Source: Hetaerina americana (Eukaryota; Arthropoda; Insecta; Odonata; Calopterygidae). Taken from it: a DNA stretch of 64,000 nt. Of this stretch, positions 34,440-44,762 are shown piece by piece. The notes below the pieces were generated by a model that saw only the letters and a program-made list of their open reading frames with translations, was not told the origin of the DNA and made no database searches. A program made the translations under genes and the position numbers. The stretch's first letter is position 1; each line of letters starts with the position of its first letter. Where the stretch lies: NCBI GenBank assembly GCA_022747635.1, contig JAKTNV010000062.1, positions 753,501 through 817,500 on the forward strand, given 5' to 3'.

Positions 34440-35199
34440 ATGAAATATACAAGTATTGACTGGGATGATAAGAACGGAGTATCAGCAGACTGTAGACGAG
34501 AATTAAGAGTGAGGAAAGGGAGATGCATGCAATAGAGTTTCAAAAAAGGGATTCTGAAAGCTTGGAACAAAAGTAAAGGAACATGAAAAAGGAACAGGAC
34601 AAGAAAGCTATGGATTACAGTTGAGATGACGAGATAAAAAATGGGAGAAGGAATTGGTAGAATGTAAATACAGAGTTAGGTGGAGGGACATACAAAGAGT
34701 TGAATAATAATTTGGCAGGAAACAAAGACGGTGAAAGAAGCAGATTGGAAGATGCAGTGGAAGAATATGCATTGTTTACAAAGGAAGGCTGAAATTAGTG
34801 CACCGCACAGGAAGGTAAAATCAGAAAGTAAGGATCTGGGCAAACAGTAAAAAATGAGACAGGAAAATTATAAGTTTAACAAGGAAAGATTCAAGAGAGG
34901 AGGAAGGAATGTATTGAGGAACTATATGATGAAGATATCAGGCGTACAGGCTTAGTCATAGAAAAAGAATAGGATATATATGGGGATGGCTAGGCCCAGG
35001 CATACTTGATATTACGATAGAAATGGGCATTAAAAGTAATTGAAATCAAATGATTCCATAGGGATAGATAACATTCCCTGTATGGATTGAGGAAGGCATG
35101 GGAGGAAGAGCTTTATAGACTAATTCGTAGCCTTTATGAGAGAGGAATTTGACTGAAAGATTAAATCGGATCAGTGTTTGTTCCCGTCCCAAAAATAAG
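34440..35199 (+). pseudogene. Old, heavily mutated LINE-A linker to RT start
   Basis: It aligns in order with the LINE-A linker: GAGTATCAGCAGACTGTAGA, a remnant of WITDEMI, the KELNN..R block, then LGPGILD and the VPVP.. region at 35180. Substitutions and frame breaks are frequent. The next part of the same element, at 35200, is far better preserved. Confidence 0.6.
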
Positions 35200-36055
35200 G
35201 CATAGGAAATGATTAAAGAGGCATGGGAAGAAATGGAGGTAGGAATGAAAGTGGGCGGGGAATTCGTAAAATCAGTTAGGTTCGCTGATGACCAAGCTTT
35301 AGTTTGTCAGTCAGCCAAGGGGTTGCAAGAATTGCTGAGTGAATTGGAAATTCAGTGCGACAGGTATGGGATGAAAATCAATATTAATAAAATAAAGGTT
35401 ATGCGATTTTCCAGAAAGAAAAAGGCTAAGCTAAACATTAAAATAGGAGGGCAAAAACTAGAGCAGGTAGAATTGTTAACGTATCTCGGAAGTATTTTGG
35501 ACCAACACGGTCAAAGTAGTAGGGACGTAAGGAGAAGAATTGCATTAGGCAAAGAGGCTTTCACAAGGAGGAGGGAGTTGATGACGGGGACTTTGAGTAA
35601 GGATGTTAAGAAAAGACTCGTAAAAACTTTGATAAGGAGCGTAGCTATGTACGGTGCGGAAACGTGGTCATTGAAGCAGGAGGATAGACGTAGACTGAAG
35701 GCTTTTGAAATGTGGGTGTGGAGAAGAATGGAGAAAGTGAAATGGACAGAGAAGAAAACAAATGAGGAAGTACTTGGTATGGTGGGCGAAGAGAGGGTTG
35801 TGTTGGGAGAAATCCTATGGAGGCAGGAAAAGTGGATGAAGGGGGTGTTGACCGGCAGTGGGGTGTTGAAGACTGTGATAGAGGGGAGAATGGGACGGGA
35901 TGAAGGGAGGAAGAAAGTACTCAGAGATGAAGAGGGACCTGATATAGAGTAGGATGACGGATTTTATGTTTTGTTAGGAGTAATAAAATGTTTGTTTGGT
36001 AGTTGTGTCCATCCAAAAACCTACCTTAACCGGTAGATTACCTTAAAAAAAAAAA
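35200..36055 (+). mobile_element. LINE-A 3' part, well preserved, with complete 3' UTR
   Basis: It runs from the RT catalytic region to the 3' UTR end ACCTTAACCGGTAGATTACC, then an A run and (TA)n. It is colinear with the decayed stretch before it after a gap of roughly 110 codons. Confidence 0.8.
35209..35952 (+). pseudogene. LINE-A RT C-terminal half and tail domain
   Basis: It encodes 247 residues: GGEFVKSVRFADDQALVCQS with intact FADD at 25-28, then MKININKIKVMRFSRKKKAK, a QVELLTYLGSILDQHG block, and the YGAETWSLKQEDRRRLKAFE and EEVLGMVGEER C-terminal segments. A short deletion joins EGRM to GRDEGRKK, removing the GKRGKGRNRIGML part. It is the best-preserved LINE-A C-terminus here. It is still only a fragment, because the N-terminal RT and endonuclease are missing or decayed. 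Confidence 0.8.
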
Positions 36056-36133
36056 TATATATATATAATTATAGGATGTATGTATGTATATATATGATTT
36101 CGTCGACGTAACACGGAAGCGTTGAATAAAAAA

Positions 36134-36361
36134 CTTGGACAGCCACAAACAACATAAGAACACATAAAAAGATCACTAACACGTTATTTCTTGATAATTT
36201 CGACGGAAATTAGCTACGTCTTCATCGGAAGAGATAGAATTACTGTACTCAGTATTTCTGTTTCTTCCGATGAAGACGCAGTTAAATTCCGTCGAAATTA
36301 TCAAGAAATAACGTGTTAGTGATCTTTTTATGTGTTCTTATGTTGTTTGTGGCTGTCCAAG
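36134..36361. repeat. PLE-type fold-back repeat (subtype 3)
   Basis: Inverted arms start CTTGGACAGCCACAAACAAC (36134) and end with its complement at 36361. The arms extend ~90 nt each with few differences. A ~37-nt extra tail lies outside the left arm only, then (TA)n. The right arm runs straight into (TA)n. This is the mirror orientation of the 7155 and 41053 cases. Confidence 0.75.
36268..36297 (+). ncRNA. Hammerhead-like core, variant
   Basis: CGATGA, one extra A, stem GACG/CGTC (36275-36278 with 36290-36293) and GAAA. The second base of the first motif differs from the CUGANGA consensus, so this copy is weaker. Confidence 0.35.
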
Positions 36362-36396
36362 ATATATATATATATTATATATATATATATATTATA

Positions 36397-36447
<51 letters not shown>
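36362..36447. repeat. (TA)n microsatellite
   Basis: TA repeats with a few TTA interruptions, directly after the PLE fold-back. Confidence 0.9.
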
Positions 36448-36449
<2 letters not shown>

Positions 36450-36469
36450 GTTGTATTTTGTAACAAATA

Positions 36470-36565
36470 GAAATGATAAGATACCCAAGACCTAGATGGA
36501 GAAAAATCCAACTAGGCGAGAACCTCACTCCGCCGCCACCGGGGCCGGCGTCTTAGTTTGAGTGC
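36470..36565 (-). repeat. tRNA-derived SINE (S1), internally deleted
   Basis: The minus strand has the CCCCGGTGGCGGCGGAGTG head and the TTTCTCCATCTAGGTCTTGG body of family S1. The B-box segment between them is missing. Confidence 0.55.
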
Positions 36566-36627
36566 ATGATCCAACTAATTCCCGTGCAGAGGTGCAATGA
36601 TTTCTATTGTACTCACGCATGACTGGT

Positions 36628-36690
36628 GACCCAGCACCATCCACCACACGCCCTCGCGGTGGCATGAATACCCTCTTTAATGCCAACTGG
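36628..36690 (+). repeat. LINE-B-type tail, short copy
   Basis: GGTGACCCAGCACCATCCAC followed by CACACGCCCTCGCGGTGGC. It is diverged and lies just upstream of the second large LINE-B. Confidence 0.6.
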
Positions 36691-36771
36691 CAGACATATC
36701 ATGCATTCTACTGAATTGATTAAATAATTGATAATAATTTATGCTCTTTCTACAGACCTCCAGAATCATAT

Positions 36772-39219
36772 TTGAAAACACTTCACACCCTCAACGATCA
36801 AATTTACAATTTTACACGTAAATATAATAACAGCATAAACATAATTGGTGGCGACTTTAACCTCCCTGGAATAGATTGGGCCGACAATATCGTTAAATCT
36901 GGGACCCACGATCGCGAATCTTACAATTCCATGTTAAAATTGGTTCAAAGAAACTCCCTCCATCAAGCAGTACGCATGCCCACCCGTGGAAAGAACATAT
37001 TGGATCTATTTCTCACAAACACGCCTGAACGGATTATCAGTGTATCAACTGATGAGGGCTTGAGTGACCATAAAGCAATTAATGTCCACTTGGACATAGA
37101 AATAAAAATGATTGTTAAACCAAAAAGAAAAATTTATAATTACCATAAAGCAGACTTTGAATCTTTTGCCAATCAATTAAACTCTTCACTAGCCGAGTTC
37201 AAAACCCGCTTAAGTCATGTCAACGTGGAAGAAACTTGGACAGAATTTGTCAATATCATGCAAAAAGGAATCGTAGATTTCATACCTATAAAATACGTTA
37301 AAGCAAATCGCGACCCCAGGTGGTACAATAAAGACGTTAGAAAAGCCCTTCGAAAGCAGAGAATGCTACACTCTAGGGTAAAGAGGGCAGGCGTGAACAC
37401 ATCATCCCCTGAGAATAAACAATTATGGGACACATATAGATCCTCTAAAATTGAAACCAAAACACAATTACGTAGCGCCTTACTGGACTTTAAACGCAAA
37501 GTACTTTGCGAGCACTTGGACACTGACCCCAAAGCTTTCTGGTCATATGTTAGGGAAGTAAATGGGAGTAAACAAACCGTGGCTTGCTTAAGGGATTGTG
37601 GCAATATAATTCATACAGACAGCGAGGGTAAAGCTAACATCCTAAATTCATTCTTCCAAAGCGTTTTCTCGAATGATGTTGCCACCGCACATCTCCAAGA
37701 AACAATACATATTCCACCCATGGAAAAAATAACAGTGGACCAACAAGGAATTCTAAAATTGCTTAACGAGATTAAACCCAACAAATCCCCGGGTCCCGAA
37801 AATATACCAGCTAGGGTGATAAAACATTTAGCTCCAAACATTGCCCCGTACCTTGAGTTTATATTTAACAAATCCCTCACAGAGTGCAAAGTACCTAAGA
37901 TTTGGAAAACCGCGCAAATAACGCCTATTTTTAAAGGTGGTGACAGGGAGGATCCCAGTAATTACAGACCTATATCTCTCACTTCTATCTCTTGCAATAT
38001 CTTAGAGCACATAATTGTCAGTTCAATAATGAGACACCTTGACAATATTAACTTTTTAAGTGACAATCAACACGGATTCAGGAAAACCCGCTCCTGCGAG
38101 ACCCAATTAGGATTATTTACACATGATTTACTTTTATCGGGTGAGAGAGGTAGGCAAGTGGATGCCATCTTCTTAGATTTTCAAAAGGCATTTGATAAGG
38201 TCCCACATGGTAAACTCATTCATAAATTAAAGGTCGTGGGTATAAACAAGGGCGCCATAAGTTGGGTTAAATATTTTCTTTCAGAGCGGGAACAGAGGGT
38301 AGTCCTTGATGGCGCTAGTTCCGACAGCGTTCGAGTCACGTCGGGGGTACCTCAGGGAAGTGTGATCGGGCCGTTGCTTTTCTTGATTTTTGTTAACGAT
38401 TTGAACCGCGAAGTGAAAAGTAAAATTAGGATGTTCGCGGATGACACGGTGATCTATCGGGAGATATCTGGGGATGAGGATCGTTTTATTCTAGAGCAGG
38501 ATTTAGATTGCATTACTAAATGGTGTTCTAACTGGGGATTGACTCTAAATTATAATAAATGTTCATTGGTAAATTTAATTAAAAGATCAACGGGATTTGC
38601 TTACAAATTAGCTGGAGGTGACCTAGCAGTAGTTAATACGGTAAAATACCTAGGTGTCACATTCACAAAAGACTTAACTTGGGGGACTCACATACGTAAA
38701 GTCTGTGGTCAAGCATATAAAAAATTGGGATTTATTAGACGCATTGTCGGCAAAAGTGACTCGAAGGTCAAGGAACGTTGTTACCACGCTCTTGTAAGGC
38801 CTCATTTAGAATACGCATGCAGCGTGTGGGATCCGAGTGAAAAAGGTCTCATTCGGGAAATTGAGAAGGTTCAACGCCGGGCAGCCCGTTTTGTAAAAAA
38901 TTCCTACGATAAAACGCAAAGTGTCGCCGAAATGCTCATGGATTTGGGGTGGGAATCATTGGCTGAGAGACGATTCAATGCAAGATTGAAATTATTAAAT
39001 AAATTTAGATCCGCATGCTTCAGCACCGAGGTCTCGCAAATTATTCGTACTCCTACATACATTGGTCGTTTGGATCATGCATATAAAATTCGGGAAATAG
39101 ATGCCAGAACTAGCAGACTCAAGGACTCCTTCTTCCCACGGACAATACGGGATAGCAACTGCAGGGTTATAGATAGCAAAAATTCCACTTGCCAACCTCA
39201 GCGTCTAAAAAATAATTAG
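36772..39219 (+). CDS. LINE-B2 endonuclease-reverse transcriptase (815 codons, N-terminally truncated)
   Basis: The longest open frame in the window. Endonuclease: IIGGDFNLPGIDW (24-36) and LSDHKAINVHL (97-107) with the catalytic D and H. Linker RWYNKDVRKALRKQRML (183-199), KSPGPENIPARVI (338-350). RT: ITPIFKGGDREDPSNYRPIS (383-402), HGFRKTRSCETQL (434-446), FLDFQKAFD (467-475), SGVPQGSVIGPLLF (524-537), FADD (555-558). The C-terminal block contains VRPHLEYACSVWDPSEK and KIREIDARTSR. No stop or frameshift occurs. The N-terminal third of the endonuclease, with its catalytic E, is missing at the 5' truncation. There is no proper start: the reported first codon is TTG, and the frame extends upstream to 36724. 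Acts in target-primed reverse transcription. Confidence 0.88.
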   Translation: MKTLHTLNDQIYNFTRKYNNSINIIGGDFNLPGIDWADNIVKSGTHDRESYNSMLKLVQRNSLHQAVRMPTRGKNILDLFLTNTPERIISVSTDEGLSDHKAINVHLDIEIKMIVKPKRKIYNYHKADFESFANQLNSSLAEFKTRLSHVNVEETWTEFVNIMQKGIVDFIPIKYVKANRDPRWYNKDVRKALRKQRMLHSRVKRAGVNTSSPENKQLWDTYRSSKIETKTQLRSALLDFKRKVLCEHLDTDPKAFWSYVREVNGSKQTVACLRDCGNIIHTDSEGKANILNSFFQSVFSNDVATAHLQETIHIPPMEKITVDQQGILKLLNEIKPNKSPGPENIPARVIKHLAPNIAPYLEFIFNKSLTECKVPKIWKTAQITPIFKGGDREDPSNYRPISLTSISCNILEHIIVSSIMRHLDNINFLSDNQHGFRKTRSCETQLGLFTHDLLLSGERGRQVDAIFLDFQKAFDKVPHGKLIHKLKVVGINKGAISWVKYFLSEREQRVVLDGASSDSVRVTSGVPQGSVIGPLLFLIFVNDLNREVKSKIRMFADDTVIYREISGDEDRFILEQDLDCITKWCSNWGLTLNYNKCSLVNLIKRSTGFAYKLAGGDLAVVNTVKYLGVTFTKDLTWGTHIRKVCGQAYKKLGFIRRIVGKSDSKVKERCYHALVRPHLEYACSVWDPSEKGLIREIEKVQRRAARFVKNSYDKTQSVAEMLMDLGWESLAERRFNARLKLLNKFRSACFSTEVSQIIRTPTYIGRLDHAYKIREIDARTSRLKDSFFPRTIRDSNCRVIDSKNSTCQPQRLKNN

Positions 39220-39411
39220 TTGTATTTTAATGCATGCTCTTCCACTAACCTTATGTGTTTTGTTATAATAACCCATTCTTTCCGAATGACCTCATTCGTG
39301 TTCTGTTCATCTGTTTTAAGTTTCCCTTTCAATCCCTCGTCCCTCTCCGCGGGGGCAAATTCCTGCTACCTGCAACGTTGGGTCGCATTCCCTGCCTTTT
39401 AGAGACTCTGT

Positions 39412-39722
39412 GGGGGTAGAGTGTTTCGTGGTGCATTTTCATGTGGTGTTTCAATTTCTTGCTTGTTGTGTCCTGGCTTCCGTGTTGTAGGATGGCTTTC
39501 GTGCTGCATCATGGGGTGCAGTTTTTTAGTTGTTTTGCGGTATATGTGTTTGCATGAGTATTGGATGAAGGGATTTTTACACGAGTATGTGCGCTGCTGT
39601 GGGTGTAATTTTCCGTGTTGTTTTTTTTTGCATGTGGTATTTTTCCTTTTTACGGTTGGTGACCTAACACCCCCCGCCACACGCCCTTGCGGCGGCTTGC
39701 GGGGTATTATGTAGATGTAGAT
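39412..39722 (+). repeat. LINE-tail element at the 3' end of LINE-B2
   Basis: It starts GGGGGTAGAGTGTTTCGTGG at the family 5' boundary and ends in the GC-rich stem CCCCGC..GCGGGG and GTAGATG repeats. It is either the natural distal 3' UTR of LINE-B2 or a separate element inserted there. No target duplication was found around it. Confidence 0.75.
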
Positions 39723-40997
39723 TGATTGCTGGTCCAACTCGCTCGCGAGTGAGCTATTAAGGATTTCAAAAAAAATTCCAAAGTCGGTCGAAAAATTATA
39801 ACCATCAAAAAAAAACCTGGCGTGGCGCGCAGTCGAGAAGCAGTGGCTCCCTCACCAGACGGTGGAGTGATTAGCAACTGTGGGTGGCAGGCGCGAGGGA
39901 GAGATGGATCGGAGAGAACACGCACAAATCTTAATCTTCCGACGGAATGCCACCTAAAAGTAGTTCGGATCCCGAATGTTATGCGCGAAATGCGTTCGGA
40001 ATGCAGCCACGGGAGCACCGACTCCACCACCCCGTCGAAAACGTTCGAAAATGTGGACGGGGATTCGGCTGTTGATGGGGGGGGAAGGGGAGGAGGGGGT
40101 AGGGTACACATGGCAACGCCGGAACGGACAGCAGCGACCCTCCCGCCCGCCCCAACGCATCCCCCCCTCACCCCCCCTTCCGTCGACTCCCCCGATGCCG
40201 CAGTCGTTCGTCCACCACCCCCTCGCTCCTCTCTCTCTCCCCATCCCCCCTCCAGCCCCCTATGGATCGCGTCTTTCCGATGGGGAAGGAGGTGGAGAAG
40301 GGAGGGGAAGGGTGCGCGCGAGGGGATGCCAGAGCACCCTCTCCATCCGCCGCCACGGCCTGTCCGATCGGTGAAATTTACTCCGGGGAGAGCGGCGCGA
40401 AGATGTCATTTGTTTCTCGCTCCTCCGGCGGCGCCCTATACTGCTCCTTTTATTCCGCTGACATTCCACGAAATCTACATCTCCCCCTCTTCCACGACCT
40501 CCCTTCCGCCCCCACACCCAAAAGCCAATTCCCCCCTCCCCAAACACACACACAAGCAGGCTTCGGACTTAGAACATCTCCCCCCCCCTCCAGCCCCGGC
40601 TGCGTATTTACGCATTGTTTGACTCCCGCAGCCCGAGGGGGGAAGGGGGGGGTCGATTTCGTCCAACTACAGTATGGAAACAGGCTATCACACCACCACC
40701 GCCCCAATCTTCGACATAACCTCCCCCTCTCTCCATTATGATTATTATACCTTTTAAGAGGGCGCCAAAGAGGACATCGGGCGACTGGAGGAATGGACTT
40801 GGCTCTAGGTCGTCTTTTATGCCAGGCGCCCTTCCCGTTGCATTTCTCTACAAACGCTGGATCACGAGGGAGATAAATGGAAGGAAAGGAATTCCTCCCG
40901 GGTGATGGCGTCTTTTGTGCGTAATTTGCGTCTCATTTGTTTTCCAAACTCGCCTCCTCGCTCCCGGAGGAAGCGAATCGGGTACATATGTATGTGT

Positions 40998-40999
<2 letters not shown>
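39723..40999. other. C/G-rich noncoding stretch, no gene seen
   Basis: Runs of C on the plus strand open frames up to 266 codons (39822-40622) with proline-rich low-complexity translations. I see no domain. Confidence 0.5.
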
Positions 41000-41055
<56 letters not shown>

Positions 41056-41305
41056 ATATTTGGACAGCAAAATAGAGCACAAAGAAAATAGTAACACTTA
41101 AAAGGACACTCACATTGTAAATTGTTTAAGCTTTCGGCCCTCTTCAAGTAAGACTTCCAGTTAAGGTCTTACTTGAAGAAGGCCTCGGAGAAGGCCGAAA
41201 GCCTACACAATTTATAACGTGAGTGTCCTTTTAAGTGTTACTATTTTATTTGTGTTCTATTTTGCCGTCCAAATATTATACTGCTAGTTTGAGTGTTTCT
41301 ATATA

Positions 41306-41350
<45 letters not shown>
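41000..41350. repeat. PLE-type fold-back repeat (subtype 2) between two (TA)n arrays
   Basis: (TA)n at 41000-41046, inverted arms 41053-41154 and 41166-41279, a right-hand tail to 41308 and (TA)n to 41350. The arms begin and end at positions homologous to those of the 7155 copy. There is no coding content. Confidence 0.75.
41173..41201 (+). ncRNA. Hammerhead-like core in PLE fold-back
   Basis: TTGAAGA, one extra A, stem GGCCT/AGGCC (41181-41185 with 41192-41196) and GAAAG. The corresponding stem at 7227-7242 ends in a U-G pair, which is U-A here. Confidence 0.4.
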
Positions 41351-41353
<3 letters not shown>

Positions 41354-42189
41354 TTATTTATTTATACATATATATGTTTAAATATATGCGTGTGTATCCA
41401 CCACACGCACATACTAAAATTTAATATTATCATTTTTTTTTGCCTCGGGCATAAAATGAGAGGATGGACGGTTTCCATTTCCTCGGCTTCCAAAAAATCT
41501 CCTCATTAAGATAAGGAGGCCCATTCGAGGGACCAAAGTGTATGAGGGTGGGTGGGCGGAGGGATGGGGGAGGGTTGCGGGTGGAAAGGGGAAGAACGGC
41601 GAGAAATTGATTTTATTTCTTTCGGGGGAACTGCCTAGCAACGGGTTCCAAAGACAGATGCCAACCGGGAAATAACCATGACTTTCACGCCTCGAACCAT
41701 CACGGTTTCGTTAAAAAATCTCCGGAGCGATTTTTATATATATAGTGACCCGTCTCTCGCGTGGTTCTCAACATATATTCATGAGCATCCACGCAAAATG
41801 AAAACGCGAATAAAGTTTGCAAGGAAAGAAATGGTGAGTGGTTCGTTAGGTGACGCGTAATTGCCCTATTCCGGATTGTACGAATGGCCATAAACCGCCA
41901 TGTGGGTCACCGACATCCTTATCTGCATAATATAAAGATGGGAGTACTCATATAAGTGTCGTCACCGCAAACGCGAAGCCCAAATTATGACTCGCCCATC
42001 CTCGACTGTCTCCGGGGTATCATTTCGGTTCATCACTCAGATAAAGGAATGAATCCCACAGCCTTTCCAACTGACGACCCGCTGGATGTGTGCGTACTAT
42101 GTACTTACGCTCTTAGTAGTAGTAGTTTTTAGGGGAGGCGACCGACAGCTAAGGTCATTTGCGCCATAGGGGATGGACAGGAAAGGATG
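41351..42189. other. No gene or repeat recognised
   Basis: A few TTTA repeats at 41350-41365, otherwise unremarkable. Confidence 0.5.
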
Positions 42190-42425
42190 AAGGGTGGAGA
42201 GAAACCCGGCGTCGGCATTAGCCTACTCTTTACGAAAGGCGCCAAGGGGTCCGCAGCTTAACGTCCCATCCGACGGACGCCGTACTCACTCAAAGTTCCC
42301 TCCACAAAGCACCTCAAGTAGGGATCGAGATACCTCTGGAAAATATTCAACACCGCCGGGATTTGAACCCGCGCCCTCAGGGTGGGAAGCCAGTACGTTA
42401 GCCCCCGCACCATCTCGATCCCCAC
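42190..42425 (-). repeat. tRNA-derived SINE (family S2)
   Basis: The minus strand carries an A-box-like GATGGTGCGGGGGCTAACG and a B box in GCGGGTTCAAATCCCGGC. It then has GTATCTCGATCCCTACTTGA and a body with CGTCGGATGGGACGTTAAGC. It differs from S1 in body sequence. Confidence 0.65.
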
Positions 42426-43229
42426 TTACGCTCTTGGAGGACGACAGGGAGCAAATACTTTCTCTCTCTTTTTGCGATATCAACTGGCTCATCGCACTCA
42501 AACAGGCATCAAAGAATAAACTCCATAAGAAGATTTCCCGGAGCATAATTTTACTCGCAACCGCGGCCCACGTTCGACGTTTTTCCGAAAGATTATTATA
42601 ATTCACGCGAAGAAAATTACAGGGCTGCCCAACGCGCATGCCTTTAAAAATGTGTCCTGCCTAAAGGCCGACCAGCATTCAACGATCTTGGGGCACGGAC
42701 TAATTCGGCTCAATTAAGCAGTGTATGTAATAAAAGGCTTTAAAACTCTCACCGCGCGAGTAAACCATCACGCTTACAAAAATAAAACAGCATCATAGTC
42801 CTCTGGAATGAAGTGATAAAAGAATTTAACTCCAGTTTCACGCAGGAATTCCTTTTGATCGCTAGACCGTTGGTAACTATGCAGCAATCAGAACTGGGTC
42901 GACTTTTGCTAGGTCAATTTCATTCATGCCTGCCGTCAATTTTAAAATTTGTTCAGTACGATTAATAACGCATATAAAAATTAAAATTATTCAGAAAGAC
43001 ATTTTGGATGAAGGAACAATTCACGGTGATTTTCCTCATTCATTACTAAACAGAACTTATAGCAGACTGCATCAAAAGACATCTCTACGATCATATCCTG
43101 ATCTCTCACAATCGGTAGCCCCGCAACGCGCTAGGTTCGCGGGATTCATAGGCATGGCGAAATCAGACGTCAACACGCCGACACTCTAAATTCAGACAGC
43201 AAAACTCAGAAGATAACTCTGACAATGAC

Positions 43230-43231
<2 letters not shown>
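42426..43231. other. No gene or repeat recognised
   Basis: AT-rich sequence with short frames only. Confidence 0.5.

Positions 43232-43277
<46 letters not shown>
43232..43277. repeat. (TA)n at the mariner insertion site
   Basis: TA repeats end at the mariner terminus. The last TA (43276-43277) serves as the target duplication. Confidence 0.9.
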
Positions 43278-43278
<1 letters not shown>

Positions 43279-44609
43279 TACCTTGATCAAAAATTTCCCG
43301 GAATTTATTCAGAAAATTAAAAATACAAGTTTATTCATCTAAATCTATATTGTCCCCTTCAAAGTAATCCCCATCGACTGCAACACACTTATGCCAGCGC
43401 TTGATCCAATCCTCGAAACATTTTTTATATTCGGTTTTCGGTATGTCCATCAGTGCTTCCTGCGATTTTTCCATTACTTCCTCTCGGCTGCTAAAACGCG
43501 TTCCCCGTAATGGTTTTTTAACTCGATTGAACAGAAAGAAGTCACAGGGAGCCAAATCAGGTGAATTCGGTGGCTGTTGGATGGTATTTGTTGCATTTTT
43601 CGTCAAAAAATTACGAATAATGATAGCACTGTGCGACGGTGCGTTATCATGGTGCAAAATCCACGAGTTTTCTGCCCACATTTCTGGTCTCTTTCGGCGA
43701 ATTGCTTCACGCAAACGTCTCATATCGCCCAAATAATACTCTTTGTTTACTGTCTGGCCTTCTGGCAAAAATTCATGATGCACTAAACCGTTGTAATCCA
43801 TGAAAACCGTCAGCATTGCCTTCTTTTTTGACTGAAAACGACGTGGTTTTTTTGGTCTCGGCTCATTTGGTGAACGCCATTCACTTGCCTGATGTCTGGA
43901 TTGCGTGTCGTACTCATAAACCCACGTCTCGTCTCCAGTAATGATCCTTTTGATGAATGTGGGATCGGATTCAGCCTCGCAAATCATGTCTTTTGCGACG
44001 TCAACACGGTCTCTTTTTTGCATGAAATTGAGGTCTTTTGGCACCAACTTTGCTGCTACACGACGGAAACCCAAATCATTAACCACAATGTCTTGGGCGG
44101 ATCCATAGGCAATGTTCAAGTCCTCCGCTATTTCTCTGATGGTTAATTTGCGGTTATTGACCAACATTTCTTTTACTTTATCAATTTTTTCACCGACTTT
44201 CGATGTCGATGGTCTGCCACTGCGTTCATCATCTTCGATTGACTCACGACCACTTCTGAACCGCTCGTGCCACTGGTAAACGACCGTTTTTTTTAGAGAA
44301 TCGTTGCCGAAACACTTTTCCAACATTTCCAACGTCCGTGCGCCACTAAATCCGTTTTTTACGCAAAATTTAATACAAGTTCGTTGTTGCAAATTTAAAT
44401 CCATTTCTGAAATTGTAAAAAATCGCCAACACACACAGAGATAGATGTACTCTTGGCTACGTAACTTTTGCAAATGTCAAGTTATGACACTAAGATTTAA
44501 AGGGAATATCAACAACAGATGTACCAATTTAACAAAAAAAACAGAACTCAAATCGGAACGATGGGAGCGCCACACGGTGGTTATTCCGGGAACTTTTTGA
44601 TCAAGGTAG
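43278..44609 (-). mobile_element. Complete mariner transposon, 1332 bp
   Basis: Inverted termini CTACCTTGATCAAAAA(T/G)TTC and CCGGAAT at both ends match over ~27 bp with one mismatch. The element is flanked by TA (43276-43277 and 44610-44611). One uninterrupted transposase gene fills most of it. Confidence 0.92.
43331..44404 (-). CDS. Mariner transposase (DD34D), apparently intact
   Basis: I take the ATG at 44404-44402 as the start (MDLNLQQRTCIKFCVKNGF), giving 357 residues, near the family's usual ~345-360. The frame itself is open from 44473 (380 codons), and residue numbers here use that longer frame. Two helix-turn-helix segments bind the termini (31-75 and 95-135). The linker has LVPKDL, the WVPHEL equivalent. 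Catalytic residues are D181 (TGDETW), D276 (HHDNAPSH) and D311 (PCDFFLF). The last two are separated by exactly 34 residues, the mariner signature. NSPDLAP (303-309) is the conserved box before the last D. The protein would cut and paste its own element at TA sites. No stop or frameshift is seen. Confidence 0.92.
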   Translation of the reverse strand: MDLNLQQRTCIKFCVKNGFSGARTLEMLEKCFGNDSLKKTVVYQWHERFRSGRESIEDDERSGRPSTSKVGEKIDKVKEMLVNNRKLTIREIAEDLNIAYGSAQDIVVNDLGFRRVAAKLVPKDLNFMQKRDRVDVAKDMICEAESDPTFIKRIITGDETWVYEYDTQSRHQASEWRSPNEPRPKKPRRFQSKKKAMLTVFMDYNGLVHHEFLPEGQTVNKEYYLGDMRRLREAIRRKRPEMWAENSWILHHDNAPSHSAIIIRNFLTKNATNTIQQPPNSPDLAPCDFFLFNRVKKPLRGTRFSSREEVMEKSQEALMDIPKTEYKKCFEDWIKRWHKCVAVDGDYFEGDNIDLDE

Positions 44610-44705
44610 TATATATATAATATACATGCATGTTTACGCGATTTTGAGCATGTGCGAGTACCCTAAATATGTTTGCATGAGAGAACGTTCATAAATAAAA
44701 AGTCT

Positions 44706-44762
44706 GGTGTCCTAACATCCCCCACCATACTCCGTTGCGCGGCATTTTGCGTACATATGAGA
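44706..44762 (+). repeat. LINE-B-type tail, short copy
   Basis: GGTGTCCTAACATCCCCCAC followed by CATACTCCGTTGCGCGGC, diverged. The sequence just upstream (TTTGCATGAGAGAACGTTCA) recalls the LINE-B1 3' UTR. Confidence 0.6.

Larger units (their letters stand above)
36735..39722 (+). mobile_element. LINE-B2 (CR1-like), 5'-truncated in the endonuclease, 3' end complete
   Basis: Similarity to the copy at 16776 begins at LCSFYRPPES (36739). It continues through endonuclease, RT and C-terminus to the stop at 39217-39219. A ~190-nt 3' UTR unrelated to that of the other copy follows, then a complete ~310-nt LINE-tail sequence ending GTAGATGTAGAT. This is a sister subfamily, since protein identity is only moderate. 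Confidence 0.85.

Noticed and set aside
39822..40622. 266-codon open frame, one of the longest outside transposons
   Set aside because: It lies in C-rich DNA, is open in several frames on both strands, and gives a low-complexity proline/serine protein without a domain.
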